Assembly: GCA_964517875.1 (NCBI GenBank)
Contig: CAZFEU010000034.1
Coordinates: 1-23,588 of the forward strand
Length of the DNA: 23,588 nt
Direction of reading: 5' to 3'
From: JAJPXC01 sp964517875
Lineage (GTDB): Bacteria; Bacteroidota; Bacteroidia; Bacteroidales; Muribaculaceae
Both the position numbers and the translations under genes were made by a program. The notes beneath the pieces were generated by a model, which saw only the letters and a list, made by a program, of their open reading frames with translations, had not been told where the DNA came from and did not search any database. Of the stretch, positions 7,507 through 16,338 are shown one piece after another (positions within the stretch are counted from its first letter, which is position 1; each line of letters begins with the position of its first letter).

Positions 7507-7626
7507 CATAAAAATCAGCGTGTTTATTGGATGCGATTTCAACATATGTTGAGAGTCGGGCGGTTTATTTGTTGTATTTTCGCGGTCGAATAATCAGTAG
7601 ATACAAATTTTCATACGCCCGTAAAT

Positions 7627-8196
7627 ATGTTCAAGTCGATTAAAGTATTGCTGGTGCTTGTCACCTTATGTTCCTTTAAGTCTCACGCCCAAACTCCTAT
7701 AGTGCAAAGGTTGGAAGGGGAAGCCAGGGCCGGCCTGACCACTCCGCTCGGAGGTTATCACACAGGTAAAGCTCAGATAAGTGCCGCTTTAGGCATAGAG
7801 GGGCGATATAACTTTAAGGGCACTCCATGGGATTGTGGCTTGATGCTTGATTTGTCCACCGCCCGCAGGGGTTACGAACATCTGTACAATGACGGCTATG
7901 ACCGATGGCAGAGCAATCGCACATTGGCTTTTGCCGCAGTCGGTGACTACAATCTGCGTCAGGGATCAAAATTTAACCCATTTGCCGGGGCTGCGTTGGG
8001 CGTTGCGCTTAATGATGTGGTAGGCGACAAATATTTCCCCACCGAGGGCACCTCGATGCTTTTTGCTCCGCGTATAGGCGTGGAACTCTTATACCATTTA
8101 CGCCTTATGGGGCAGTTTAACATATGCCGTAAAGGATACAACAATTTTAGCCTCACGCTCGGGTTGGTGCTTGGGGGAGGGCCTAAAAAGCAATGA
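7627..8196 (+). CDS. Small outer-membrane beta-barrel protein
   Basis: A 189-residue protein with a signal peptide (hydrophobic core VLLVLVTL, cleavage after SHA at A21). The rest alternates polar and hydrophobic residues with many Gly and aromatic residues (ARAGLTTPLGGYH, IEGRYNF, PFAGAALGVAL) and ends in strand-like LGLVLGGG. This fits an 8-stranded outer-membrane barrel of the porin/OmpW-like superfamily. The role is unknown. It ends 23 bases before the large outer-membrane protein, so the two are probably co-transcribed and may act together. The 120 bases upstream hold an imperfect -7-like TATTTTCG at 7575-7582 but no matching -33 box. Confidence 0.75.
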   Translation: MFKSIKVLLVLVTLCSFKSHAQTPIVQRLEGEARAGLTTPLGGYHTGKAQISAALGIEGRYNFKGTPWDCGLMLDLSTARRGYEHLYNDGYDRWQSNRTLAFAAVGDYNLRQGSKFNPFAGAALGVALNDVVGDKYFPTEGTSMLFAPRIGVELLYHLRLMGQFNICRKGYNNFSLTLGLVLGGGPKKQ

Positions 8197-8219
8197 CCAC
8201 ATAGTAAATGTGTATCATT

Positions 8220-10535
8220 ATGAAAGCAAGTCTGACATTTATTCTTTGGATGCTGTGTGCGATGACCTCCGGGGCACAAGTGATAACCGGCAAAGTGGTC
8301 GATGAAAACAGCTCGCCCATCGAGGCGGTAAGTATAACGCTGCTCAAAGGGGATTCAACTTATATCGCAGGAACGGTGACTGACGACAATGGAGTGTTTG
8401 TGTTTAAGAATTCCAACGGCAACGCCAAGTACGTCAAACTATCATCGGTAGGGTATGCCAACAAGATGTGTGAAATACCGGCTAATGGCGACTTGGGGGT
8501 AATCACCCTTGAATCGGAGTGGGTAATGCTGGGCGAAGTGGTGCTGGAGTCGCGTGCGCAGAGGGTAATCAAGAATGGTGTGGAGTATACGCCGGCCAAG
8601 CGAACGAAGAAAACGTCATTGGATGCAACAAATCTGTTGGTCAATATGCAGATACCCCAGCTCGACATTACGCCCGGAAAATCTGAAATAAAAACAAATA
8701 CCGGAAAGGCCGTATCGGTATTTATTGACTTTGTGCCCGCGACACAAGAAGATCTGAAGGGGTTACGTCCCGAGGACGTGCTTAGGGTTGAGGTGCTCAA
8801 CTATCCCGAGGATCCTCGATTTAATGATGCGCAGCATGTGGTCAACTTCATTATGCAGCGTTACGAATGGGGTGGATATACCAAACTTGGGGCTGAGGGT
8901 CAGACTTTGTCGTCCGACATAATCGAGGGGAGTGTTTTCTCGAGGTTTGTATATAAGAAATGGACATTTGATGCTTATGCAGGCTCCAACTGGACCCATT
9001 CTGACCACATGCCATCCTCCTCTGTAGCAACATATCGTGATGTAGACTTCAACGGCTCGCGCTACGATGAAATCACACGCTCATGGAAACTTGACGACTA
9101 TCTTTCGCACACCAATTCGCAATACGCATCCCTCACGGCCCACTATCGTAATGACAAAGCCTTCATTCAGCACCAGTTGAGCCTGGGCCGTTACGACAAT
9201 CCCGATACTCGCCGTCCTTCAACCGTGAGTCTGACCGCGCCCGATTTCGAAGATGCCAGGACAAAGGAGACGAGCTCATTGCGGTCGGTATACCCATCGG
9301 TCAAAGGATATTATTATTTCGCCCTGCCGAGCGATAACACACTGGTGGCGTCATGGAATTTCACTTACGGCTCTACAACTAATAACTCTTTTTATCAACT
9401 GTCTGACCTAAACCCAATAATCAATAATAATAAGGAGAAAGTATACTCACCGACGGCATCGCTGCAATATGCCAAGGGTCTTGGCCATAGCAATGCGCTG
9501 CGTGTGAGCCTGATGACATATAATTCGATTTTTGACACACGCTATTTCGGTTCAGACAATAGCAGGCAGAAGTTGCTTTCGTCTGAAAACATGCTGTTTA
9601 TCATCTATACACAAAATTGGGATAAACTGAGCTTATATTCACGCATCGGTGAGTCATACGTGATAGGCCGTGTCAACGGTGTCAACACCCTCGAAGAGTG
9701 GAACCCGCGCCTGGGGCTGCAACTGGAGTATGACATAAGTGAACAGCATTCGGCAAGCATAGAGGGATGGTGGGGTAACTCTCATCCGCAACCGTCGACT
9801 GCCAATGAAGCACTCGTACAGTCGAATGAGCTGCTATGGCTTCAGGGTAATCCGAATCTTAGAAACACACTGTTTGCGTCGGCGGCAGCATCGTATACCT
9901 ATATCCCCACCAACCAACTTTCGCTTACAGCCACGGTTGAGTATGAGGGTAACCCCCATAAACAGGCCTATAGGTACTATACACTCGACGGGTATGACGG
10001 ATTGATACGCCAGTCAATCAACAGCGGAGATGCCCACTCGTATACAGCGTGGCTTTCCGCCAACCTGAAGATGCTCAATAATGCCTTAAGCTTACGACTG
10101 AACGGCCAGGCGCAGCGGGTAGTGCTCACCGGATGTGATGCCCAGTCGATGAATCTATTGGCAGGAACGATTAATGCCCAATACTCAAAGGACAACTGGT
10201 CGGTGATGCTATTCTATCAGACTCCGCAAAAGCAATTAAGCGCCTGGAGCAACGGAGTGGAACTCAAGTTGAAAAACACCTATGGGCTGATGGCAAATTA
10301 TGCCATAGGCAATCTTAAGGCAAGCCTGAATTGGCGCAATTGGTTTACCCGCAACGGCTATATCGACGGGTATTTCTATTCCCCTCGATTCTCAGAGGTA
10401 ACCCGCAGTTGGAATGACGATCTTTCAAGCAAGATTACGCTGTCGCTGACTTACACATTCAACTATGGCAAAAAAGTATCTACACAGAATGAATCACAAG
10501 CCGGAGGTGGCATAAATTCAGCTATTCTGAAATAG
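8220..10535 (+). CDS. CarboxypepD_reg-like/outer-membrane beta-barrel protein (PF14905 type)
   Basis: A 771-residue outer-membrane protein. The signal peptide MKASLTFILWMLCAMTSGAQ is followed by a carboxypeptidase-regulatory-like beta sandwich (about residues 20-100: VITGKVVDENSSPIEAVSI, GTVTDDNGVFVF). Next comes a plug-like segment (LLVNMQIPQLDIT to VEVLNYPEDPRF), then a long barrel with alternating aromatic strands ending LSLTYTFNYGKK. This is the layout of the OMP_b-brl_3 family, related to TonB-dependent transporters. I see no clear TonB box and no adjacent SusD-like gene. I prefer ATG 8220 to the in-frame ATG at 8208 because the signal peptide then begins MKAS. The cargo or ligand is unknown. 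Confidence 0.85.
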   Translation: MKASLTFILWMLCAMTSGAQVITGKVVDENSSPIEAVSITLLKGDSTYIAGTVTDDNGVFVFKNSNGNAKYVKLSSVGYANKMCEIPANGDLGVITLESEWVMLGEVVLESRAQRVIKNGVEYTPAKRTKKTSLDATNLLVNMQIPQLDITPGKSEIKTNTGKAVSVFIDFVPATQEDLKGLRPEDVLRVEVLNYPEDPRFNDAQHVVNFIMQRYEWGGYTKLGAEGQTLSSDIIEGSVFSRFVYKKWTFDAYAGSNWTHSDHMPSSSVATYRDVDFNGSRYDEITRSWKLDDYLSHTNSQYASLTAHYRNDKAFIQHQLSLGRYDNPDTRRPSTVSLTAPDFEDARTKETSSLRSVYPSVKGYYYFALPSDNTLVASWNFTYGSTTNNSFYQLSDLNPIINNNKEKVYSPTASLQYAKGLGHSNALRVSLMTYNSIFDTRYFGSDNSRQKLLSSENMLFIIYTQNWDKLSLYSRIGESYVIGRVNGVNTLEEWNPRLGLQLEYDISEQHSASIEGWWGNSHPQPSTANEALVQSNELLWLQGNPNLRNTLFASAAASYTYIPTNQLSLTATVEYEGNPHKQAYRYYTLDGYDGLIRQSINSGDAHSYTAWLSANLKMLNNALSLRLNGQAQRVVLTGCDAQSMNLLAGTINAQYSKDNWSVMLFYQTPQKQLSAWSNGVELKLKNTYGLMANYAIGNLKASLNWRNWFTRNGYIDGYFYSPRFSEVTRSWNDDLSSKITLSLTYTFNYGKKVSTQNESQAGGGINSAILK

Positions 10536-10538
10536 GAG

Positions 10539-10564
10539 GCGAAAGTCGACCATTATTCTTTCGC
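10539..10564 (+). terminator. Hairpin just after the outer-membrane protein stop
   Basis: GCGAAAG (10539-10545) pairs perfectly with CTTTCGC (10558-10564) around a 12-base loop, beginning four bases after the stop codon. There is no T run after it, so it may be a factor-assisted terminator or a 3'-end stabiliser. Confidence 0.4.
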
Positions 10565-10689
10565 AAGGATATATTTCGGACATCATTACTTTCTCCCTGC
10601 GCACCTCGCATATTGTTGTTGATGGCAAACATTTTGCTATAGATTTTGGCTTTTTGTTTTTTGATGTACATATTTCCAAAAAAAATATG

Positions 10690-10697
10690 TAATTTTG
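10690..10697 (+). promoter_or_regulatory. -7 box of the polysaccharide export operon
   Basis: TAATTTTG matches TAnnTTTG. The nearest TTTG upstream (10660-10663) is 26 bases away, too far for a standard -33 box, so the promoter may be weak or activator-dependent. It would give a leader of about 105 bases before the ATG at 10809, long enough for post-transcriptional control, but I found no recognisable riboswitch or clear attenuator in it. Confidence 0.5.
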
Positions 10698-10808
10698 CAG
10701 CCGCACATGTCATCTGTAGGTTAATGTGCTCAATAGAGGTGGCTAAAGATTGCTATCTAATGGAAATAAAAAGTACACAAAGAGCGCTTTGGTAAAATCA
10801 AGAACAAA

Positions 10809-11621
10809 ATGAAAAAAATTGTATTCAGCTTATTCGCAGCAATGGGGTTGATGGCTATCACATCATGCTCGACACCCAAGAATGTTGCATATTTTCAGGA
10901 ATTGAGCACAGGTTCGGTTGTGCAGGCTGCGCAGGTAATGGAAGTTAAAGTGAAGCCTGAGGACAAGCTGTCGATAGTAGTCAGCACCCAGGATCCGGCG
11001 CTTTCCGCCCTATTCAACCTCGTAACAGTACAGAACAACATAAACAGCACCTCAAAAGCCACTTCGACCAATGGTCAAGTATCTTACTACACAGTCGATT
11101 CCGCCGGCGACATCAACTTCCCGGTAATTGGTAAGGTTCACATAGCCGGACTCACCAGAGAAGAGGTCGCAGAAAAGATCGTTGATGAGCTGGTTAAGCG
11201 CAATTTAGTGAAAAATCCTATAGTGACTGTGGAGTTTTCCAATCAGTGCGTTGTTGTGCTGGGCGAAGTTAAGACTCCGGGGAAATACAATTTTAACGAG
11301 GATCACATCACCATCCTTGAGGCTCTGGCTATGGCTGGCGACCTTACCATCAATGGTATGCGCGACAACGTGCTTGTGATGCGTAAAACCTCAGAGGGAA
11401 TGCAAAAAGCATATCGTGTTGACCTGACACATGCGGCTGATCTGGCTTCATCTCCAGTGTATTACCTACAGCAGGACGACGTGATATATGTTGAGCCCGA
11501 TGACAAGAAAAAACGTGAGACAACCCCCAACGGCAACACCCCGTACACTCCCTCATTCTGGGTGTCGATGGGCTCATTTGCTGTGACTGTCACCACACTC
11601 GTCATCACACTTACTAAGTAA
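10809..11621 (+). CDS. Polysaccharide export outer-membrane lipoprotein (Wza/BexD-like)
   Basis: A 270-residue lipoprotein: signal sequence with lipobox ITSC, lipidated at C20, and the typical CSTPKNVAYFQ start of Bacteroidales capsule-export proteins. The Poly_export domain (about residues 45-130; VKPEDKLSIVVSTQDP, SAGDINFPVIGKVHIAGLTREE) is followed by an SLBB domain (VVVLGEVKTPGKYNF, ITILEALAMAGDL). The C-terminus is hydrophobic (about 250-268), comparable to the membrane-spanning helix of Wza. It forms the outer-membrane exit channel for an exopolysaccharide or capsule and pairs with the tyrosine kinase encoded 41 bases downstream. Confidence 0.93.
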   Translation: MKKIVFSLFAAMGLMAITSCSTPKNVAYFQELSTGSVVQAAQVMEVKVKPEDKLSIVVSTQDPALSALFNLVTVQNNINSTSKATSTNGQVSYYTVDSAGDINFPVIGKVHIAGLTREEVAEKIVDELVKRNLVKNPIVTVEFSNQCVVVLGEVKTPGKYNFNEDHITILEALAMAGDLTINGMRDNVLVMRKTSEGMQKAYRVDLTHAADLASSPVYYLQQDDVIYVEPDDKKKRETTPNGNTPYTPSFWVSMGSFAVTVTTLVITLTK

Positions 11622-11662
11622 ATAAACCTCCTACCGACTACTAACATACCAATCATACAGCT

Positions 11663-14062
11663 ATGTCTGAGATAAAGACAGAAAAAAAAACGACTAAGAC
11701 AAGTACCACTGTCCCCATAACTGATATCTTATATCGCACCCTTCACTATTGGCCGTGGGTATTACTCTCGGTTGTAGTATGCGTGGGTATAAGTGTGTAC
11801 TACCTACTTAAGACCCCCAAGCTGTATAGCCAGACGGCCTCAATACTCATCAAGGAGAACAGTAAGGGTAAATCAACCAGGACTGTCAATGACTTCGGCG
11901 ATTTTGGATTGTTCTCCAACAAGACCAACATAGAGAACGAAATGTCTACGTTCAGCTCCAGAGGTCTGATGAGAGAGGTGGTAAAGCGCATGAACCTTGA
12001 CATGAACTATTATCTGCCGAGTACATTCCATGACGTTGTGGCTTACGGCACAACCCTTCCGGTAGCGGTAGTAATGCCCGAGATGGCCGACAATGCATCG
12101 GCTTCGTTCCAGCTTGATGTCAACAAGGACGGACAAGTCAAGATTTCACGCATTAAATTCGGAGGGAAGGAGTATGATGATAAAGCCATTGAGGGTGCTT
12201 TTAATGACACACTCAATACGCCCGCCGGTAAAATTGTAGTAATACCGTCGGCTTACTATAAGGAGGGAGAGGCGGTTGGACTCAAGGTCAACAAGTCGCC
12301 GTTTGATTCCACAGTAGCGTCGTATATGTCACGCCTTACCGTTGGGATGAGCAATGAAAACACTACGGTGATTGACTTGACGTTTGTAGACCAGAATATA
12401 CAGCGAGCTGATGACGTGCTCTCAACAGTAATAGGTGTTTATAACGAGAGCTGGATACGCGATAAGAACCAGATAGCGGTTTCGACATCCAATTTCATTA
12501 ATGAGCGTCTTAATGTGATAGAAGATGAGCTTGGCAATGTGGATTCCGACATATCATCGTATAAGAGTGAGCATCTGGTACCTAACGTTGATGCCGCAGC
12601 TGCAAGTTACATGGCCGAGAACCAGGCTTTGAGTCAAGATTTGCTCGAGGTCAACAACCAGTTGCAGATGACCCGCTATATCCGCAACTATCTGAATGCC
12701 GATCCAAGCAACGAAAATGTACTTCCCGCAAATACAGGCGTGAAAAATCTTGAGCTGGAGTCGCAGATTGCACAGTATAACTCCAAACTCCTCGAAAGAA
12801 ACAAGCTCCGCTCGATATCTTCAAGCGAAAACCCCCTTGTGCAGAGCATGGACACAGAGCTTGGAGAGATGCGCACCGCAATCATCGCGTCGGTCGACAA
12901 CTCGATTGTCAATCTACAGACACAGATCAAGAGCCTGCAGGGAGCTCAAGGCACGGCAACATCGCGCCTGGCCTCCAATCCTAATCAGGCTAAGTACATC
13001 CTAAGTGTCGAGCGTCAGCAGAAAGTAAAGGAGGCTCTTTACCTCTTCTTGCTTCAGAAACGTGAGGACAATGAGCTTAATCAGGCATTCACTGCCTATA
13101 ACTCCCGAATTATCAATGAGCCTGGTGGCAGCACAGCCCCTATCTCACCAAATGAGAGGAAAATCATTTTGATAGCCTTCTTAATCGGTTTGGTAATACC
13201 CTTTGGCGTGGTGTATATTAAGGAAACCAGCAACACTAAGGTGCGCGGCCGTAAAGATTTGGAGAGCCTCACGCCACCGCTTTTGGGAGAGATACCTCAG
13301 TACCGAACTCCGGGTAGAAAGGGAAAGAATGCTAACGCTAAGCGAGAAATACTTGTAAAGCCCAAAAGCCGCAATATCATTAATGAGGCTTTCCGCGTGC
13401 TGCGTACAAATACCGAGTTTACACGTGTCAACAAGGATAGCAGCAACATCATTGCCATCACATCATTCAATCCCGGTAGCGGTAAATCGTTTATTACTAT
13501 CAACCTTGCCACAGCCATTGCCATTAAGGGTAATAAGGTGTTGGTGATTGACGGTGACATGCGCCACGGATCTGCATCGAATTATGTTACAAACTCTAAA
13601 GTAGGTTTGGCCGACTACCTCAGTGGTGAAACGGACGACATAGGGTCATTGCTGATTACCCCTGACAATGTTCCTACCATGCATGTATTGCCTGTAGGTA
13701 CAGTACCTCCCAATCCTACCGAACTTCTTGAATCTCCCCGCTTTGGCGAAATGATAGAGAAGCTGCGTCAGCAGTTTGATTACATTCTCATTGACTGTCC
13801 GCCTATCGAGGTTGTGGCTGATGCACAAATCATCGACCAGTTTGTCGATCGTACTATCTTTGTGGTACGTGCCGGTCTGCTTGAACGCTCGATGCTTAGC
13901 GAGCTTGACCGTCTCTATGCAGAGAAAAAGTATAAGCACATAGCTATGATACTCAATGGCACACGCAATGACCAAGGCCGATATGGCTACTCGCACTCTT
14001 ATAAGTACGGCTATGGCTATGGTTATGGATACGGATACAACTACGGCAATAAGTCGGAGTGA
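11663..14062 (+). CDS. Polysaccharide co-polymerase with tyrosine autokinase domain (Wzc-like)
   Basis: A 799-residue inner-membrane protein of the PCP-2a class. A Wzz domain begins after a first membrane helix (about residues 34-50, WVLLSVVVCVGISVYYLL). A long periplasmic coiled-coil region follows, then a second helix (about 500-520, IILIAFLIGLVIPFGVVYI) and a cytoplasmic BY-kinase domain. The kinase has Walker A GSGKS (605-609), Walker A' VIDGDMR (628-634) and Walker B ILIDCPP (708-714). The C-terminus is an autophosphorylation cluster with ten tyrosines in the last 27 residues, including a run of YG pairs. Phosphorylation state controls chain length and export; the phosphatase encoded next would reverse it. 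Complete, no missing motif. Confidence 0.95.
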   Translation: MSEIKTEKKTTKTSTTVPITDILYRTLHYWPWVLLSVVVCVGISVYYLLKTPKLYSQTASILIKENSKGKSTRTVNDFGDFGLFSNKTNIENEMSTFSSRGLMREVVKRMNLDMNYYLPSTFHDVVAYGTTLPVAVVMPEMADNASASFQLDVNKDGQVKISRIKFGGKEYDDKAIEGAFNDTLNTPAGKIVVIPSAYYKEGEAVGLKVNKSPFDSTVASYMSRLTVGMSNENTTVIDLTFVDQNIQRADDVLSTVIGVYNESWIRDKNQIAVSTSNFINERLNVIEDELGNVDSDISSYKSEHLVPNVDAAAASYMAENQALSQDLLEVNNQLQMTRYIRNYLNADPSNENVLPANTGVKNLELESQIAQYNSKLLERNKLRSISSSENPLVQSMDTELGEMRTAIIASVDNSIVNLQTQIKSLQGAQGTATSRLASNPNQAKYILSVERQQKVKEALYLFLLQKREDNELNQAFTAYNSRIINEPGGSTAPISPNERKIILIAFLIGLVIPFGVVYIKETSNTKVRGRKDLESLTPPLLGEIPQYRTPGRKGKNANAKREILVKPKSRNIINEAFRVLRTNTEFTRVNKDSSNIIAITSFNPGSGKSFITINLATAIAIKGNKVLVIDGDMRHGSASNYVTNSKVGLADYLSGETDDIGSLLITPDNVPTMHVLPVGTVPPNPTELLESPRFGEMIEKLRQQFDYILIDCPPIEVVADAQIIDQFVDRTIFVVRAGLLERSMLSELDRLYAEKKYKHIAMILNGTRNDQGRYGYSHSYKYGYGYGYGYGYNYGNKSE

Positions 14063-14098
14063 TCTTTAGCAACGTAATCAGCCGAGTTGAGTGACGAT

Positions 14099-14818
14099 AT
14101 GGGGCTATTATCCGGCATATTTTCAAAACGTACGCCTCTTGACCTGGCTGGTGTAACGGATTGGCACTCGCATATTCTGCCTGATGTTGACGATGGTGTG
14201 TCGGATATTGAAACCTCACTGGCTATACTTGACGATTATGAGAAAGCCGGTGTGACAAGTGTGTGGCTTACGCCTCACATAATGGAAGATATACCCAACA
14301 CCACTGATCAGCTCAAAGATCGGTTTGCCGAGCTCAGAGCGGCATACACCGGCGCCGTCACCCTTCACTTGGCGGCGGAGAATATGATTGACAACCTGTT
14401 TGAGGAGCGGCTGAGCGCTGACGACGTTTTGCCCATAGGTGTTGACAGCAAGACTTTGCTTGTCGAAACGTCCTATTACACTCCGCCTCTACATCTTGAA
14501 GATATCTTCGAGGAGATTAAGAGAAGGGGGTATAATCCACTTTTTGCTCACCCGGAGCGTTATCATTACATCGATTCGATGAATGAGTATCAGCGCCTCA
14601 AAGACCTTGGGGTGCGATTTCAGCTCAACATCCTGTCGCTTGACGGAGCATATGGCCCAGGTCCTCGAAAGAAATCAATCGAGCTTCTTAGGCATGGGAT
14701 GTATGACGCATATGGCTCTGACTTACACCGACACCACCAATTCAACCAGATAAGTAGTATGACCCTTCCCGGAGCGTTACACACGCAGCTACGGGGCATC
14801 AATACTTGGCCACGTTAA
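14099..14818 (+). CDS. Protein-tyrosine phosphatase, PHP type (CpsB/YwqE-like)
   Basis: A 239-residue manganese-type tyrosine phosphatase of the PHP fold that removes phosphate from the kinase's tyrosine tail. Metal-binding motifs are intact: DWHSHILPDVDDG (residues 21-33), TPH (58-60), HPER (151-154) and SDLH (207-210). I start it at ATG 14099 (MGLLSGIF), 36 bases after the kinase stop; a TTG four codons upstream is the alternative. The position directly behind the kinase gene is the usual one for this regulatory pair. Confidence 0.92.
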   Translation: MGLLSGIFSKRTPLDLAGVTDWHSHILPDVDDGVSDIETSLAILDDYEKAGVTSVWLTPHIMEDIPNTTDQLKDRFAELRAAYTGAVTLHLAAENMIDNLFEERLSADDVLPIGVDSKTLLVETSYYTPPLHLEDIFEEIKRRGYNPLFAHPERYHYIDSMNEYQRLKDLGVRFQLNILSLDGAYGPGPRKKSIELLRHGMYDAYGSDLHRHHQFNQISSMTLPGALHTQLRGINTWPR

Positions 14819-14871
14819 ACCCATTATGATGAGATTAAAGGGGAAAATGCGGCATTTAATAAAAATATTTG

Positions 14872-14879
14872 TAATTTCG
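14872..14879 (+). promoter_or_regulatory. Weak candidate -7 box before the nucleotide-sugar dehydrogenase
   Basis: TAATTTCG differs from TAnnTTTG at one base and lies about 94 bases before the chosen start at 14973. No TTTG sits at the right distance upstream. The 154-base gap after the phosphatase is wide for an operon, so a separate promoter is plausible but not proven. Confidence 0.3.
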
Positions 14880-14972
14880 CAGGTGAAAATCGGTTGACAT
14901 CGTAAGAGACCATGACTATCGTGCGATAACGATGTGACAGATATGATAACTGAAAGGAAACAAGCCACATAT

Positions 14973-16259
14973 ATGGATAAAGACATTAGAATTTGTGTGA
15001 TTGGCCTTGGCTATGTGGGTTTACCGCTTGCAAGACTGTTTTCAACCAAATATCCCACCATCGGCTTCGACATGAACCAGAAGCGTGTTGATGCCCTTAA
15101 TGGTGGCCACGACTCTACCCTTGAGGTGAGTGACGAGCTGCTCCAAGACGCTATTAACAACCATGGATTCAAGTGCACCACAAATCTTGATGATATTAAG
15201 GAGTGCAATTTCTATGTCGTGGCAGTGCCGACACCGGTTGATCACAATAATCGTCCCGACTTAAAGCCGCTATGGGGAGCATCTGAAACAGTAGGTAAAG
15301 TAATATCTAAGGGAGATATAGTAGTATACGAGTCAACTGTGTATCCTGGTGTTACTGAGGAGGAGTGCTTACCGGTGGTTGAGCGTGTATCAGGACTGAA
15401 ATTCAACAAGGATTTCTACGCAGGTTATTCACCTGAACGCATCAATCCCGGCGATAAGCTGCATACTGTAGAGAAAATCAAGAAAGTTACTTCTGGCTCT
15501 ACCCCCGAGATAGCCGATGTTGTTGATGGGGTGTACAATTCAGTGCTGGTTAACGGAACCCACAAAGCACCTTCTATCAAGGTGGCCGAGGCGTCAAAAA
15601 TAATTGAAAACTCACAGCGCGATGTCAATATTGCCTTCATGAACGAGCTGGCAAAGATATTTAACGCTATGGGAATCGATACACACGATGTCATAGAGGC
15701 GGCTTCGTCGAAGTGGAATTTCATTAAGCTATCACCAGGGCTTGTTGGCGGACATTGCATATCTGTTGACCCATACTATCTTATCCAGAAAGCACAGGTG
15801 TACGGAGTGTTGCCCCGCATCATGTCGTCGGCTCGTCGCCTCAACGACGGAATGGGTTCGTATGTTGCCAATCAGACGATCAAATGTATGAACCTCAAGG
15901 GAGTGCGTGTAAAGGATGCGCGGATACTGATATTGGGAATAACTTTCAAGGAGAACTGTCCCGACATCCGTAACACTAAGGTGGTCGACATTTACTCAAC
16001 ACTCAGAGAATATACCCCCAATATCGATGTGGTAGACCCGTGGGCCAATCCCGAAGCAGTGAAACATGAATATGGCATTGATGTCCTCAATGTCCCTTTA
16101 AGTGAACTCCGTGGCCTATACGATGCCGTGATCCTCGCAGTGGGACACCATGAGTTTTCCGGTGTAGAAATACGCAGCCTGTTGGCCGACCCCGAGCAGG
16201 GTGTGGTTTATGATGTGAAAGGCATCCTTGACCGCTCGATGATCGACGGGCGCCTTTGA
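14973..16259 (+). CDS. UDP-sugar 6-dehydrogenase (TviB/WbpA/WecC family)
   Basis: A 428-residue cytoplasmic enzyme that oxidises C6 of a UDP-hexose or UDP-N-acetylhexosamine to a uronic acid using two NAD+. The Rossmann motif CVIGLGYVGLPLA (residues 8-20) opens the NAD domain. The catalytic cysteine is C262 in GLVGGHCISVDPYYL. The C-terminal UDP-binding domain contains LGITFKENCPDIRNTK. It resembles the UDP-GlcNAc/ManNAc dehydrogenase branch (VGGHCIxVDPYYL) more than UDP-glucose dehydrogenases, but the substrate is not settled. I favour ATG 14973 because AAAGGA lies upstream and the Rossmann strand follows at once; GTG 14934 and ATG 14943 are in-frame alternatives. It supplies an acidic sugar donor to the preceding export machinery. 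Confidence 0.9.
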   Translation: MDKDIRICVIGLGYVGLPLARLFSTKYPTIGFDMNQKRVDALNGGHDSTLEVSDELLQDAINNHGFKCTTNLDDIKECNFYVVAVPTPVDHNNRPDLKPLWGASETVGKVISKGDIVVYESTVYPGVTEEECLPVVERVSGLKFNKDFYAGYSPERINPGDKLHTVEKIKKVTSGSTPEIADVVDGVYNSVLVNGTHKAPSIKVAEASKIIENSQRDVNIAFMNELAKIFNAMGIDTHDVIEAASSKWNFIKLSPGLVGGHCISVDPYYLIQKAQVYGVLPRIMSSARRLNDGMGSYVANQTIKCMNLKGVRVKDARILILGITFKENCPDIRNTKVVDIYSTLREYTPNIDVVDPWANPEAVKHEYGIDVLNVPLSELRGLYDAVILAVGHHEFSGVEIRSLLADPEQGVVYDVKGILDRSMIDGRL

Positions 16260-16279
16260 TTTAGAATACAGAAACTATT

Positions 16280-16313
16280 GAGCCCGGCTACCTGATGAAC
16301 AGGTGCCGGGCTC
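16280..16313. terminator. Strong GC-rich hairpin between convergent genes (bidirectional terminator)
   Basis: GAGCCCGGC (16280-16288) pairs with GCCGGGCTC (16305-16313). Inside, ACCTG (16290-16294) pairs with CAGGT (16300-16304) around an ATGAA loop, leaving one bulged T. This gives fourteen base pairs in total, between two convergent coding regions. The downstream T content is modest (CTTATTTA), but stability and position make it the probable end of both transcripts. Confidence 0.75.
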
Positions 16314-16338
16314 GCTTATTTACTGTGTAGGTATGTTG

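Noticed and set aside
7539..7552. Perfect 14-bp palindrome TCAACATATGTTGA between the FMN-reductase stub and the small barrel gene
   Set aside because: About one such palindrome is expected by chance in a window of this size, and no promoter boxes are aligned with it.
7408..7626. Simple frameshift in an otherwise intact FMN-reductase gene
   Set aside because: The other two forward frames after residue 17 do not continue the family, and the next gene starts only about 200 bases later, so most of the gene is missing.
8220..10535. SusC-type TonB-dependent nutrient receptor
   Set aside because: There is no SusD-like neighbour and no clear TonB box; the size and barrel pattern fit the PF14905-type outer-membrane proteins better.
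13979..14059. Tandem-repeat or CRISPR-like DNA suggested by the repetitive kinase tail
   Set aside because: The repeat is at the protein level (Tyr-Gly) with mixed codons, is in frame, and has no spacer structure.
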